Source: Sphingomonas sanguinis (GTDB lineage: Bacteria > Pseudomonadota > Alphaproteobacteria > Sphingomonadales > Sphingomonadaceae). From it: a stretch of DNA of 64,000 nt. The position numbers and the translations under genes were made by a program. A model generated the notes under the pieces. That model did not search any database. It had not been told where the DNA came from and worked only from the letters and a program-made list of their open reading frames with translations. The stretch spans positions 124,001-188,000 of the forward strand of contig NZ_CP079203.1 of assembly GCF_019297835.1 (NCBI RefSeq), in the 5' to 3' direction. Positions 25,073 to 34,188 of this stretch are shown here, one piece after another (position 1 is the stretch's first letter; each line of letters opens with the position of its first letter).

Positions 25073-26391
25073 CACAGGCAATCGCCGCTACGGCCGCTGC
25101 TCCCGCAGTGGCCTCTGTTTCCGATGCGCGCCGCAAGTCGGCGTTCAAGTCGATCTTCATCGTTGCCAGCGGCAACTTCCTGGAGATGTTCGACTTCATG
25201 GTGTTCGGTTATTACGCCACCTACATCTCGAAGGCATTCTTTCCGACGGGGAGTGATTTCGCGTCGCTGATGCTCACCCTGATGACCTTCGGCGCGGGCT
25301 TCCTGATGCGCCCGGTCGGTGCGCTGGTGCTGGGGGCGTATATCGACAAGCATGGGCGGCGTCAGGGATTGCTGCTGACGCTAGGCCTGATGGCTTTCGG
25401 TACGCTCGCGATTGCCGCCACGCCGACATATGCCCAGATCGGTCTCGCCGCGCCGGTCATCATCCTGCTTGGTCGGCTGGTACAGGGCCTGTCGGCGGGC
25501 GTCGAGGTTGGCGGCGTATCGGTTTATCTCAATGAGATCGCGCCGCCCGACAAGAAGGGCTTCTTCTGTTCGTGGCAGTCGGCCAGCCAACAGGCGGCGG
25601 TGGTCTTCGCTGCCGTGATCGGGCTCATCGTGTCGAGCAGTCTCGATCCCGCCACGATGCAGGCCTGGGGCTGGCGCATTCCGTTCATCATCGGCTGCGT
25701 GATGATCCCGTTCCTGTTCGTCATCCGCCGTCACATGGAAGAGACGGAGGTCTTCCTGCAGCGCAAGGAGCATCCCCAGCTATCGCAGATCATCCGGACC
25801 ATCGGCGGCAATTGGGGTGTCGTGCTCCAGGGTGCGCTGATGGCGGTGATGACGACCGTCTTCTTCTACATGATCACCGCCTATACCCCGACCTTCGGCA
25901 ACAAGGTCCTGTCGCTGACGCCGGGCTCGGCACTATTCGTCACCGCATGCGTGGGCGTGACCAACTTCGTGTTGCTTCCGGTCATGGGCGCATTGTCCGA
26001 TCGGATAGGACGTCGACCGCTGCTCATCGCCGCAACGGTCCTTGGCGCGTTGCTTGCCTATCCGCTGATGAGCTGGCTGGTCGCTGCGCCCAGCTTTGGG
26101 CGGCTGTTGACGGTCGAGCTGCTGCTCGCCGCCATCTACGCCACCTATAACGGCGCGTTCATCGTCTATTTGACCGAGGTCATTCCGGCGCATGTCCGTA
26201 CCGTCGGTTTCAGTCTGGCCTATAGCCTGGCAACCGCGATCTTCGGTGGCTTCACCCCGGCGATCAGCACCGCGCTGATCGGGGTGACGGGTGACAAGGC
26301 GATCCCTGGCGCATGGTGCGCCGCCGCTGCCCTGCTGTCACTGCTGGCGCTGGTCATCGGATCGCGCCTGACCAGGCGCGAGGCCAACTAA
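25069..26391 (+). CDS. MFS transporter, MHS family (citrate/tricarballylate-proton symporter-like)
   Basis: A 440-residue, 12-span carrier. FLEMFDFMVFGYYATYISKA in helix 1 and MTFGAGFLMRPVGALVLGAY with DKHGRRQGL after helix 2 are signatures of the metabolite:H+ symporter family that includes citrate and tricarballylate carriers (CitH, TcuC). The ATG overlaps the stop of the binding-protein gene (ATGA), so the two are co-translated. The porin follows 98 bases later. Together they suggest an organic-acid uptake operon. Confidence 0.88.
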   Translation: MTQAIAATAAAPAVASVSDARRKSAFKSIFIVASGNFLEMFDFMVFGYYATYISKAFFPTGSDFASLMLTLMTFGAGFLMRPVGALVLGAYIDKHGRRQGLLLTLGLMAFGTLAIAATPTYAQIGLAAPVIILLGRLVQGLSAGVEVGGVSVYLNEIAPPDKKGFFCSWQSASQQAAVVFAAVIGLIVSSSLDPATMQAWGWRIPFIIGCVMIPFLFVIRRHMEETEVFLQRKEHPQLSQIIRTIGGNWGVVLQGALMAVMTTVFFYMITAYTPTFGNKVLSLTPGSALFVTACVGVTNFVLLPVMGALSDRIGRRPLLIAATVLGALLAYPLMSWLVAAPSFGRLLTVELLLAAIYATYNGAFIVYLTEVIPAHVRTVGFSLAYSLATAIFGGFTPAISTALIGVTGDKAIPGAWCAAAALLSLLALVIGSRLTRREAN

Positions 26392-26489
26392 GGGCCGACC
26401 GGTCGCCGCGATCCGGACGGGCGGGCGCGGCGACCAACGATGAGGCGGCGGCCGCGATCCGCACGCCCACCCCAGGAGAGGATGCCATC

Positions 26490-27956
26490 ATGTATCGAGG
26501 AGCCATGCTTGCCATGGGCCTGTGCACCGCCATGCCCGTCGCAGCCGAACAGACGGGACAGGACGATATCGGCAGGCTGACCCGGCTGGTCGAGCAGCAG
26601 CAGGCGCAGATCGCTCGGCTGGAGGCGCGCCTGGCTGCGGTCGAGGGGCAGGCTGCTGCACCGCCGCCACCTGCCTTGCCTGCAAATTCCGCCAGGTTGA
26701 CCGTCGCACCGCAACGAAATCCTCTCCCGCTGGGCCAAGCGCTTCCGTCCGAATCTCATCCCCCTTCGCTGGAAGCCCGGCTTGCCAGGATCGAGCAGGC
26801 GCGCAAGGATGAGGTGCATGTCGACTGGTCAAAGGGCACGCCCGAATTCACCAGTGCCGATGGGAAATTCTCCTTCCGACCGCGCGGACGTATCCTGGTC
26901 GACTGGGCGGGTACGACGGGCAGTGCGGTACCGACGCGCAATATCGTCGCGACCCAGGCCCGATCACTGCGGATCGGGTTCGAGGGCGCGATCGGCAAAC
27001 ATCTCTCCTATCTGCTCGAGGGGGATTTCGCCGACAATGATCCGGCCATCAAGTCGGCCTATGTCGCCTGGACCACCCGGTTCATGGGGCAGCAGACGGA
27101 ATTCGCACTGGGTAACCGGCTGAATGATCGCGGCCTGGACGGATCGAGTGGAACGATCTCGGTTCCCTTTATGGAGCGGAATTTCGTCGGCCAAGGCATC
27201 ATTCCCGTTCGCGGCTTCTTCGGATTGGGCGCCGCGGCACGCGTGTACGGCGATGACTGGCATGTCGGCGTTCAGGTGTCGGGCGACGACATAAGCAACC
27301 CCGGTACCCAGAGCGACGGCCTGACGATCGCCGCCCGTGCGCACTGGAACCCGGTAAAGACGTCGAACTGGCTGGTCCATCTGGGATTGTGGGGCTTTCA
27401 TGAGAGCATCGCCGCAGACGCCAGCCGCCCCACTCGCAGCATCGCGGTGGGTGGCTTCTTCAACGACAATCTGCGCATAGCGCCGGGATCATTCCCGAAC
27501 GCTGCGTCGGGTGATGGATATGGGTTTGAACTCGGGACCTTCCACAAGCAATTCTGGGCCTATGGCGAATATGGAGCGCGGACGCTGCACGATGTCGTGG
27601 GGGCCTCGACCGAACAGAGGGCCTGGGCGGTGCAGGGCGGTTGGTTTCTGACTGGTGAAACCCCTCCCTATCTGACGCGGGGCGGCGTGTGGAGTCGACC
27701 TCGCGTGCTTCGCCCCTTCACCTCGGGCGGTAGCGGGGCCGTCGAGTTCGCTACCCGCTACGAGGAACTGGATTACAGCGACAATCCGACCGCAGGACGC
27801 GGTACTGCCCTGACGCTGGGGGTGAATTGGTACCTGAATAACTTTGTGCGCCTGCAGCTCAACGCGATCGATTGGTCGGTAGCCAACCCGGTCGCCCAGC
27901 GACCGGTCAAGGATCATGGCCAAACTCTGCTCGGTCGTGCGCAGATCGCATTCTAG
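26490..27956 (+). CDS. OprP/OprO-type porin
   Basis: A 488-residue outer-membrane protein. Signal peptide MYRGAMLAMGLCTAMPVAA; a coiled-coil segment (LTRLVEQQQAQIARLEARLA, about residues 29-48) with a Pro/Ala-rich linker; then a beta-barrel with alternating aromatic strands (FSFRPRGRILVDWAGT, LSYLLEGDFADNDPAIKSAY) ending in GRAQIAF with C-terminal Phe. This is the phosphate-selective porin O/P family; in this context it may admit organic acids. The start is the ATG at 26490 after AGGAGAGG; the open frame upstream is a shadow of the MFS gene's tail. Confidence 0.87.
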   Translation: MYRGAMLAMGLCTAMPVAAEQTGQDDIGRLTRLVEQQQAQIARLEARLAAVEGQAAAPPPPALPANSARLTVAPQRNPLPLGQALPSESHPPSLEARLARIEQARKDEVHVDWSKGTPEFTSADGKFSFRPRGRILVDWAGTTGSAVPTRNIVATQARSLRIGFEGAIGKHLSYLLEGDFADNDPAIKSAYVAWTTRFMGQQTEFALGNRLNDRGLDGSSGTISVPFMERNFVGQGIIPVRGFFGLGAAARVYGDDWHVGVQVSGDDISNPGTQSDGLTIAARAHWNPVKTSNWLVHLGLWGFHESIAADASRPTRSIAVGGFFNDNLRIAPGSFPNAASGDGYGFELGTFHKQFWAYGEYGARTLHDVVGASTEQRAWAVQGGWFLTGETPPYLTRGGVWSRPRVLRPFTSGGSGAVEFATRYEELDYSDNPTAGRGTALTLGVNWYLNNFVRLQLNAIDWSVANPVAQRPVKDHGQTLLGRAQIAF

Positions 27957-28073
27957 CCATCTCATGACGAATGGAACGCGATGCAGTTGGGAGTACCTGG
28001 TCTGGCCCCCGGCGTCGAGGCGGTGGCCAGCGGCGCGCCCCGGTCGCAGTCCGCCTAGCCCCGCGGCTACGGG

Positions 28074-29313
28074 GTGATTGCGCTCGTCGTTGCCTCGGCG
28101 CGGTTCATCGCGGCGAGCGGGACGTTGGCCGACAAGGTCGGATCACGCACCATCTTCTCATCGGCGATCGGCATCTTCCTGCTCGGCTCCATCCTGTGTG
28201 CCCAGTCGGGGTCGCTGTCGACCCTGATCGCCGCCCGCTTCCTGCAAGGAATTGGCGGGGCGATGATGGTGCCGGTCGGGCGGCTCGTCCTGCTGCGCAG
28301 CGTCGCCAAGGAGGATATGGTCCAGGCGCTGTCCTGGCTGGTCATGCCTGCGCTTGCCGGGGCGATCCTGGGGCCGCCGCTGGGTGGTTTCATCGTCACC
28401 TGGCTAGACTGGCGCTGGTTCTTCTACCTTAACATCCCGATCGGGATCATCGATACCTGGATGCCGGTGCCCGAGGTGCGCGGCGATGCGCGGTCGCGGT
28501 TCGACGTGTCGGGCTTCGTCCTGTCGGGCGTGTCGCTGGGCCGCCTGTTGTTCGGGTTCGAGCCGGCGAGCCGTCCGGGGACGGGCTGGATCGCGCTGGT
28601 CCGGCTCATCATCGGTGCGGTGTCCGGCTGGCTGTATATCCGTCACGCGCGGCATACGCATGATCCGATCCTGGACCCCACGCTGAGGAGCGTGCCAACC
28701 TTTCGCCTGTCGGTGATCGGCGGATCGCTGACGCGGATCACTCAAGGGGCGCAGCCATTCCTGCTGCCGCTCATGTTCCAGCTCGGCTTCGGCCGCAGCG
28801 CGGCCAAGACGGGAACGATCACCATCGCAGGCGCGGTCGGGGCGCTGGCGATTAAGGCGCTCGCGCCGCGTGTCCTGCGCCGCTGGGGCTTTCGGCGCAG
28901 CCTGATCGTCTCGGGGCCGGTGAGCAGCGCGGGCTATGCGACATGCGTGCTGTTCTGTTCCGTCCCGACTGGCCGCCCCCGCTCATCACCTTCGTGCTGG
29001 CCCTGTCGGGCTTCTTCACCTCGTTTCAGTTCGCCGGGTTCAACGCGATCGCCTATGCCGATGTCGAGAAGGAGCGGACGAGCGCCGCGACCAGCTTCTA
29101 TGCCACCTTCCAGCAACTGACGTTGCCTCTAGGCATCTGTACCGCCGCGACCGTGCTGGAACTGCGGACGCTGGTCGAGGGGAAGGACGGGCCGACGCTG
29201 GGCAGCTTCTCGGCCGCCTTCGTGGTGGTGGCGGTGATCTCCACCTCGGCGATCATCTGGAACAGCCGCTTTGCCCCCGATGCGGGCGCGGCGATGAGTG
29301 GGAGCGCGGCAGC
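28074..29313 (+). pseudogene. DHA2-family MFS efflux transporter, decayed
   Basis: The frame from 28074 carries ASGTLADKVGSRTIFSSAIG, AARFLQGIGGAMMVPVGRLV and WRWFFYLNIPIGI, all hallmark DHA2 (EmrB/QacA) segments. The first helix is missing: an in-frame TAG lies at 28056. Near 28940 the homology jumps to another frame (28943 on: LALSGFFTSFQFAGFNAIAY, FQQLTLPLGICTAA), showing a frameshift. The end runs into unrelated sequence. It is a non-functional multidrug-type carrier. Confidence 0.8.
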
Positions 29314-29501
29314 AATAGTCCATCGTGAGAATGATAACAGTGCTGAAGACGATCGCGGGCATATGCCAAATTTGAGCTCGCCCAACGAGCTCGGATCGAA
29401 TTGACTCCGGTAGCAGGTCGAATAACGGCGCCTTCCGCGTGAGGCGGCCCGCGACGACGCATTCAGCGCGGCATCCGCGCTGAAGGACCATAGAGGCGGG
29501 A

Positions 29502-29559
29502 TGAACAAGCGGCGGAAGTGGGAAGCGGCCCTCTGCCACTGAACGACCGTTTCTGGATC
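29502..29559 (+). repeat. Dispersed 58-bp repeat, copy F
   Basis: TGAACAAGCGGCGGAAGT, then GGGAAGCGG, then CTGAACGACCGTTTCTGGATC. It is the farthest copy, 20 kb from the others, in the same orientation. Confidence 0.7.
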
Positions 29560-29660
29560 TGTGCGACAAAAGGGAAGGGCGGCCATTTAAGCCCAAATCT
29601 GGTCGTTCTACTTCCACCGAGACTTGGGCACCTTCGTAATGCCATCTAGGCGGTATGGCT

Positions 29661-30100
29661 TTAAGGCTCCGACTTGCCCTTTTCTGTAAGAATGTGACTA
29701 TGCGCCAATACGTCTCGTCTTCCGCCTCGGGAGCCCCCTTTGACAGCTTGGCGATCGATCTGGTTAGGCGATAGCGGACCTGCCGGATCGGAGATAGGCC
29801 GATCCGGATCTTGATGCGGCTCGTATGCGATCACCCATTGCGGATAACCTTCCGGTGACACGGTGATGTCGGCATGCCCTACCGGGTCGTTGCCGGTCTC
29901 TATCCACCCCGCCCCGTGGCAATAATCGCAGATTGCCCGCTTGCACCGGAAGCTGACCAGATCGATCTCGGTGTTCCATTGCCCGTACCCCCGGCAAATC
30001 GGGCATTTCGCATCCAGGTTCCCGTTTCGCGGCTGAAGCGGGATGATGTCGAAAGCGTGGGGGCTGTTCGGTCCGTCGCAATAGACGACATTGCTGGCAT
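29661..30100 (-). pseudogene. Zinc-ribbon protein with a frameshift at the second codon
   Basis: The frame 30098-29661 encodes ASNVVYCDGPNSPHAFDIIP, CPICRGYGQWNTEIDLVSF, then ICDYCHGAGWIETGNDPVGH and SPEGYPQWVIAYEPHQD. The two CxxC pairs form a zinc ribbon of the DnaJ-finger style. No usable start codon exists in that frame. The only well-placed ATG (30100, after AGGAGA) leads into the wrong frame; one more base after ATG would give a clean MASNVV start. It is either a recent 1-base deletion or a sequence error. Function unknown. Confidence 0.6.
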
Positions 30101-30181
30101 GGGCGATCGGTCTTCTCCTACACCCCCGCCGAACGATTTATCCGAGACGGGGTTTCCACCATCGTGACGGCGTGCATCGCG

Positions 30182-30664
30182 TTACGCAGTAGCAGCGTTG
30201 TCGTCGTCGGGCTTCACCTCACCACCATCTTTGCGAATGAAACTGATCTTGCCCTGTGTCTCCAGGATTGCCCAGGCGACCTGATTCATGTGGGCGATGC
30301 CCGCTAGGCGCATCTCGGCTTCGACCTCTGCGCGCGTGATGCGGTCGCGGCGGAGATTCGCCTTGATCAGTTCGCCATCCCGAATGATGACCTGCGGCCG
30401 ACCGTCCAAGAGCGTCTCCAGCCTGGGCGAGAGATAGGTCGCCCAGCTCATTACCAAGGCCCAGAACGCGAACGTGGCGATCGCCAGGATCGATCCGGTG
30501 AGGCTGAAGTCGTTATGCGTGACACCTTGCTGAACCAGATCGCCCATCACCACGATGACCACCAATTCGAATGGCGTCAGCTGGCCGATCTCGCGTTTCC
30601 CCAGCAGCCTCAGCAACAGGTAGAGCGCCGCGAATGTGACGGAAGCCCGTAGGACGATGTCCAT
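30182..30664 (-). CDS. DUF421/YetF-family membrane protein
   Basis: A 160-residue protein. Two or three N-terminal spans (VTFAALYLLLRLLGKREIG with the conserved LLGKREIGQLTPFE motif, FELVVIVVMGDLVQQ) precede a cytoplasmic domain with RPQVIIRDGELIKANLRRDR and ILETQGKISFI. This arrangement is diagnostic of the YetF/DUF421 family, whose molecular role is unknown. The start overlaps the preceding gene's stop by one base (TAATG), so the two are an operon. Confidence 0.9.
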   Translation of the reverse strand: MDIVLRASVTFAALYLLLRLLGKREIGQLTPFELVVIVVMGDLVQQGVTHNDFSLTGSILAIATFAFWALVMSWATYLSPRLETLLDGRPQVIIRDGELIKANLRRDRITRAEVEAEMRLAGIAHMNQVAWAILETQGKISFIRKDGGEVKPDDDNAATA

Positions 30665-31191
30665 TATGGCAGGACCGGGATGGTGACATGGGCCTTGGTC
30701 AGCGGCGCATCGTCGTCCAGAAGCGTGACGTTTCCTGCTACGCGCCCGATCAACGGCGGATTCGTCTGGCCGTCTATTTTGACCTCCAACGTCTCCCCCG
30801 CCTTCAAGGAACCATACTCAAAGCAATACTGCCCGTCCTTGAAGCTCTCGTTGGCGGGGGCTGGGACTTGGCTGTTGATGGTCAAATCGCGCCATAGGGA
30901 TGCGTCCACCCCGATCACCGGCTTGGCAATGGCTTGTCGCGCTGTGACCCGGATGTGGGTCTCGAAGAACAAGCCGCTGCGTAGTGGCCGGGCGATCTTC
31001 AGTTCCAACGAAGCGGCGGGAGCAGAGACAGACGTCACGGGCGCAGGTGCACCGCCAAGAAGTCCAGTCGCCGCAAATGCCATAGCCGTACCTAGCACGA
31101 TGAACGCGAGTGGGCTGGCGTGCGCCCGAAGCCCTCGAACGGGTGCCACATGGCGCTCCTTGATGCCGTCAGGCAGATCGGTATCACCCAT
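30664..31191 (-). CDS. Membrane-anchored or exported protein of unknown function
   Basis: A 175-residue protein with a short basic cytoplasmic head, one hydrophobic segment (PLAFIVLGTAMAFAATGLLG, about residues 27-46) and a predicted beta-rich outer part (LELKIARPLRSGLFFETHIR). The remainder has the look of an Ig-like or immunoglobulin-fold periplasmic domain. No family is recognised. It is co-translated with the DUF421 gene, so the two probably work together at the inner membrane. Confidence 0.75.
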   Translation of the reverse strand: MGDTDLPDGIKERHVAPVRGLRAHASPLAFIVLGTAMAFAATGLLGGAPAPVTSVSAPAASLELKIARPLRSGLFFETHIRVTARQAIAKPVIGVDASLWRDLTINSQVPAPANESFKDGQYCFEYGSLKAGETLEVKIDGQTNPPLIGRVAGNVTLLDDDAPLTKAHVTIPVLP

Positions 31192-31352
31192 CTAGCTCAT
31201 CGAGCCATTTTGTCTCGCAGACGTGTAGGCACGACGTCATATAGCTCGATCCTCGCGGGTACATCGCATCATGAGGCATAAGGGCCGCAAGTGTGTGTTA
31301 ATGCAATAAACTCAGGTCAATAAAGCGCGATTGGGATGATCCCATGTCCTTG

Positions 31353-32012
31353 CTATCGTGCTGAAGCCGAGGCGACGACAGCACCACTGCAAGACAAGTG
31401 ACCGGCGTCGCCACCGATCGAATGCTGCGGCTCTGCAAGCGCACGCCTCACCCATCGCGCCGCTAAATCGATCGCCGCATCGCTCACGCGTTCAGCGATT
31501 AGGCCAATGGCTATCCCAGCTAGAACATCACCAGCATAATGCGTCCCGCGGGGCACCTGCACGATGGAAACTGACAATGCCGCACCACGGGCAGCTACCG
31601 CATGATCAGGATATGCCCGCGCAATCGCCTCTCCGACCCCGACCGCACCGGCGCTGTGCCCAGACGGGAACGAATTGTCTTCGTGACGGTCGCTATCACC
31701 TTCCCGCACGCGTGGATCATCACCGTCTTTCGGGCGCCTACGGTTGATCACGGCTTTGATGCGGCTCTTGACCCAGGTCGCAAGCGTGTGAGCCGCAAAC
31801 ATTCTGAAGCCGGTCCTGGTCAGATGCAGATCCCGTCGCGCAATACCATCCGCGATCGCGGCAGCGCAGATCATCCGCATCTGTGGCTGATCACCGATCT
31901 CGCTGGCGGCGCCAACCAGCCGCACTGGCCAGCTATCGCGCTTGTCGTTCACTTCTGAGGTGATTCTATGGTCGGCCTCTTCGACAGCGGTAGGTATGCG
32001 TGCTCCATTCAT
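31353..32012 (-). CDS. PAP2-family phosphatase
   Basis: A 219-residue protein with the three lipid-phosphatase motifs: KAVINRRRPK (KxxxxxxRP), FPSGHSAGAVG (PSGH), and VPRGTHYAGDVLAG (the SRxxxxxHxxxD motif with the Ser replaced by Pro-flanked Arg). The membrane spans are short and few, so it may be peripheral. Members dephosphorylate undecaprenyl pyrophosphate or phosphatidate. No partner gene is adjacent. Confidence 0.85.
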   Translation of the reverse strand: MNGARIPTAVEEADHRITSEVNDKRDSWPVRLVGAASEIGDQPQMRMICAAAIADGIARRDLHLTRTGFRMFAAHTLATWVKSRIKAVINRRRPKDGDDPRVREGDSDRHEDNSFPSGHSAGAVGVGEAIARAYPDHAVAARGAALSVSIVQVPRGTHYAGDVLAGIAIGLIAERVSDAAIDLAARWVRRALAEPQHSIGGDAGHLSCSGAVVASASAR

Positions 32013-32105
32013 AGCCGTTCAACAGATGGATCAATCCGTTGGCTCCATCAGGCCGTGTGAGAATGCACAGTTTTATTGAATGCCTTCTGCCTTAGGCTCA
32101 GGATC

Positions 32106-32348
32106 TGTAATTTGCTTCCGCTCGGCGGTTGTCCCTTGAAGGTCTCAAGGATATGTCCGCACTCACCAACCTGTTGGTCGGTGGTGCTGTATCGGGTCTC
32201 ACAAGGCCGGACGTTGCATTGACCCGAAGCGGGCTTGGCAGCCCATCTGATAACCTTCGCAGATCATCCGTCCCTGCGTTCCCTCGCGGGACACCGCCAT
32301 CGGGTCAGCTGGAGAGCATCACCGCTGGCGAAGGGAGCTTACCTCTTT
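32106..32348 (-). ncRNA. Candidate guide RNA (seekRNA/bridge RNA) region of the IS1111-type element
   Basis: 243 bases downstream of the transposase stop and inside the element have no coding potential. On the transposase strand they contain the hairpin ACCAAC-AG-GTTGGT and other stems. In the IS1111 subgroup of IS110 elements the noncoding guide RNA is encoded in this 3' segment. The RNA itself is inferred from position and from the short (under 80 base) 5' flank. Confidence 0.5.
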
Positions 32349-33356
32349 TCAGGCCTCGAACAAGGTGCCGTCGCGCAACATGGCGTGCATGATGACGGCA
32401 AGGCGGCGGGCGAGCGCGACCCAGGCCTTCTTGGGACCGCGTCGCTTGGCGATCTTCAGCGCCCAAGTCTTCAGCGCGAAGGTCTGGCGCGTGCGCGTCA
32501 GGATCGAGTTGGCCGCTTCGTAGAGCAGCTTGCGGACGGTGCCATCGCCCCGCTTGGTGATCCGGCCTGTCCAGTCGAGTTCGCCGGACTGGCGCCGGCG
32601 CGGGACGAGGCCAAAATAGGCACCAGCCGTGCGCGACCGCTTGAACCGGCCCGCCTCATCGACGGCGGCAGCGAACGCAGCCGAGGTCTGCACGCCGACG
32701 CCAGGGATGCTCATCAGGGCCTGACAGGCCGGAGAGGCGATGCTGATCGCCTTGAGTTCGCGATCCATTTGGCGGATCTCATCAACTAGGCCGACCCGCG
32801 CCCGGAGCAGTGCGGCCACCGCCTCGCCGAGACCCGGGACAGCAATGGCGGCTTGCACCCGCGCGAGGAACCGCTCGCCCTGGCCGGCACCCGGCCTGAT
32901 CCCGAAGGTGGCGCAGAGGCCGCGGCTGGTGTTGTCGAGCCGGACACGTGCTTCGACCAGATGCGCGCGGGCGGTGATCACCGAGCGCACCCCATGCGAC
33001 GTCGGCAATTTGACGTGCACCTCCTTGTAAAAGCCTGTCCGGGCCAACTGTGCGAGGCCCGCCGCATCATGTAGATCAGTCTTGTTCGCCTTCATCGCCT
33101 TGAGACTCTGGTGGGCCTGGCGCGCGTCGATGCACACTATCGCGACGCCCAGCTCGTGCAGGCCACGCGTAACCCATGGCGTCATCCGGCCGGTCTCGAT
33201 CACCACGCGTTCCATCGGACCATGGCGTTCCAGCAGCGCGGCGATCGCTTCCGGCGTGCTGTCCACGCATTGCGCTGCGACCTTGCGCCCTTCGGCATCG
33301 ACAATGCAGACGTGCGACGTTTCCATCGACAGGTCTATTCCGGCATAGTGCTTCAT
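32349..33356 (-). CDS. IS110-family transposase (DEDD/Ser)
   Basis: A 335-residue protein with an N-terminal RuvC-like DEDD domain: YAGIDLSMETSHVCIVD (first Asp), VVIETGRMTPW (Glu), and ANKTDLHDAAGLAQL (last Asp pair). The C-terminal Tnp20 domain has LMSIPGVGVQTSAAFAAAVD and AGAYFGLVPRRRQSG with the catalytic Ser-containing region. The frame is intact and the product should be active. It uses a guide RNA to choose target and donor in characterised relatives. Confidence 0.92.
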   Translation of the reverse strand: MKHYAGIDLSMETSHVCIVDAEGRKVAAQCVDSTPEAIAALLERHGPMERVVIETGRMTPWVTRGLHELGVAIVCIDARQAHQSLKAMKANKTDLHDAAGLAQLARTGFYKEVHVKLPTSHGVRSVITARAHLVEARVRLDNTSRGLCATFGIRPGAGQGERFLARVQAAIAVPGLGEAVAALLRARVGLVDEIRQMDRELKAISIASPACQALMSIPGVGVQTSAAFAAAVDEAGRFKRSRTAGAYFGLVPRRRQSGELDWTGRITKRGDGTVRKLLYEAANSILTRTRQTFALKTWALKIAKRRGPKKAWVALARRLAVIMHAMLRDGTLFEA

Positions 33357-33447
33357 AGCTGCTTCCTTCCTTTAGGTCCGACAACCAGAAGGTGCGCCGC
33401 TCAGCCGGCCCGGGGAAGCAGCCACAAATTACACGATGACTCATTGA

Positions 33448-34115
33448 TCACAGCCAGAAGATGACGGTGGCAGCGAGTGCGATGGCGGAGAAGAACGCCG
33501 TGGGGCAGCGATCGTAGCGGGTTGCGACGCGTCGCCAGTCCTTGAGGCGGCCGAACATGTTCTCGATCCTGTGGCGACGCTGCTAGAGGGCGGTATCATG
33601 CGGGATCGGCGGGCGGAATGGGAGCGGGCGGTATCGCCTCGAACATGAGGGCTGTGCCCTTGTAGCCGCTCATCTGTCCCCCGGTGAGCGGCATGACGCG
33701 CGGGCGCCCCGATCATCGCAGATGGCATACAGCTTGGAGTTCAGACCGCCCCTGGTGCGCCCGATACATCGGCAAAGAAACCCTTTTTGGGCAGGCTGGC
33801 CGCTGGCCAGTGGGCCTTCACATGTGTGCCGTCGATCGACAATTCATTCGACACCGGCCCGGCACCAGCGATCTTTTCGAACAACCGCTGCCAGATGCCG
33901 CGTGACGCCCATCGATTATAACGATTGTAGATGGTGGACGGCGGTCCATAGGCCGCCGGAACATCGCGCAACCGGCAGCCTGTCTTGAGAACATGCGGAA
34001 TGCTCAAGATCACTGTCCGATCCTCGACGCGAGGCTTGCCGGGGCGGCCATGCGGGAGATGCGGCTCGATCGCCGCCCATGCCTCATCAGATAGCCAAAA
34101 CAGATGCCGTGCCAT
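33448..34115 (-). pseudogene. IS5-family transposase, internally deleted
   Basis: The N-terminal part is intact (34115 to about 33741: MARHLFWLSDEAWAAIEPHL, LPHGRPGKPRVEDR, NELSIDGTHVKAHWPAA with the first catalytic Asp). The frame then breaks. The C-terminal part reappears upstream of 33448 as HRIENMFGRLKDWRRVATRY and FFSAIALAATVIFWL with an in-frame TAG before it. The middle, including the second catalytic Asp region, is deleted. The IS110 element ends 15 bases beyond its stop. It is a dead IS5/IS427-type copy. Confidence 0.8.
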
Positions 34116-34188
34116 AGCTGCTCGTGTCCGAACGCATCAGAGGCCGGTATTTGCATCTTTTCTTCAACAGCTTGCATAGGTTCCAAAC

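Larger units (their letters stand above)
32106..33433 (-). mobile_element. IS110-family element, IS1111-type
   Basis: TGTAATTTG at 32106-32114 and CAAATTACA at 33425-33433 are perfect 9-base inverted repeats. Just inside them GCTTCC (32114) mirrors GGAAGC (33414). They enclose the IS110 transposase and a 243-base 3' noncoding part, giving an element of about 1.33 kb. Subterminal inverted repeats are a property of the IS1111 subgroup. The true ends may lie a few bases outside. Confidence 0.75.

Noticed and set aside
29764..30081. 105-codon minus-strand frame rich in Arg and Pro
   Set aside because: A shadow of the zinc-ribbon frame, which carries the conserved CxxC motifs and WIETGNDPV segment.
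33741..34115. Open frame looking like a complete small IS5-type transposase
   Set aside because: It is only the N-terminal part; the catalytic middle is deleted and the C terminus is out of frame with a stop, so it is a remnant.
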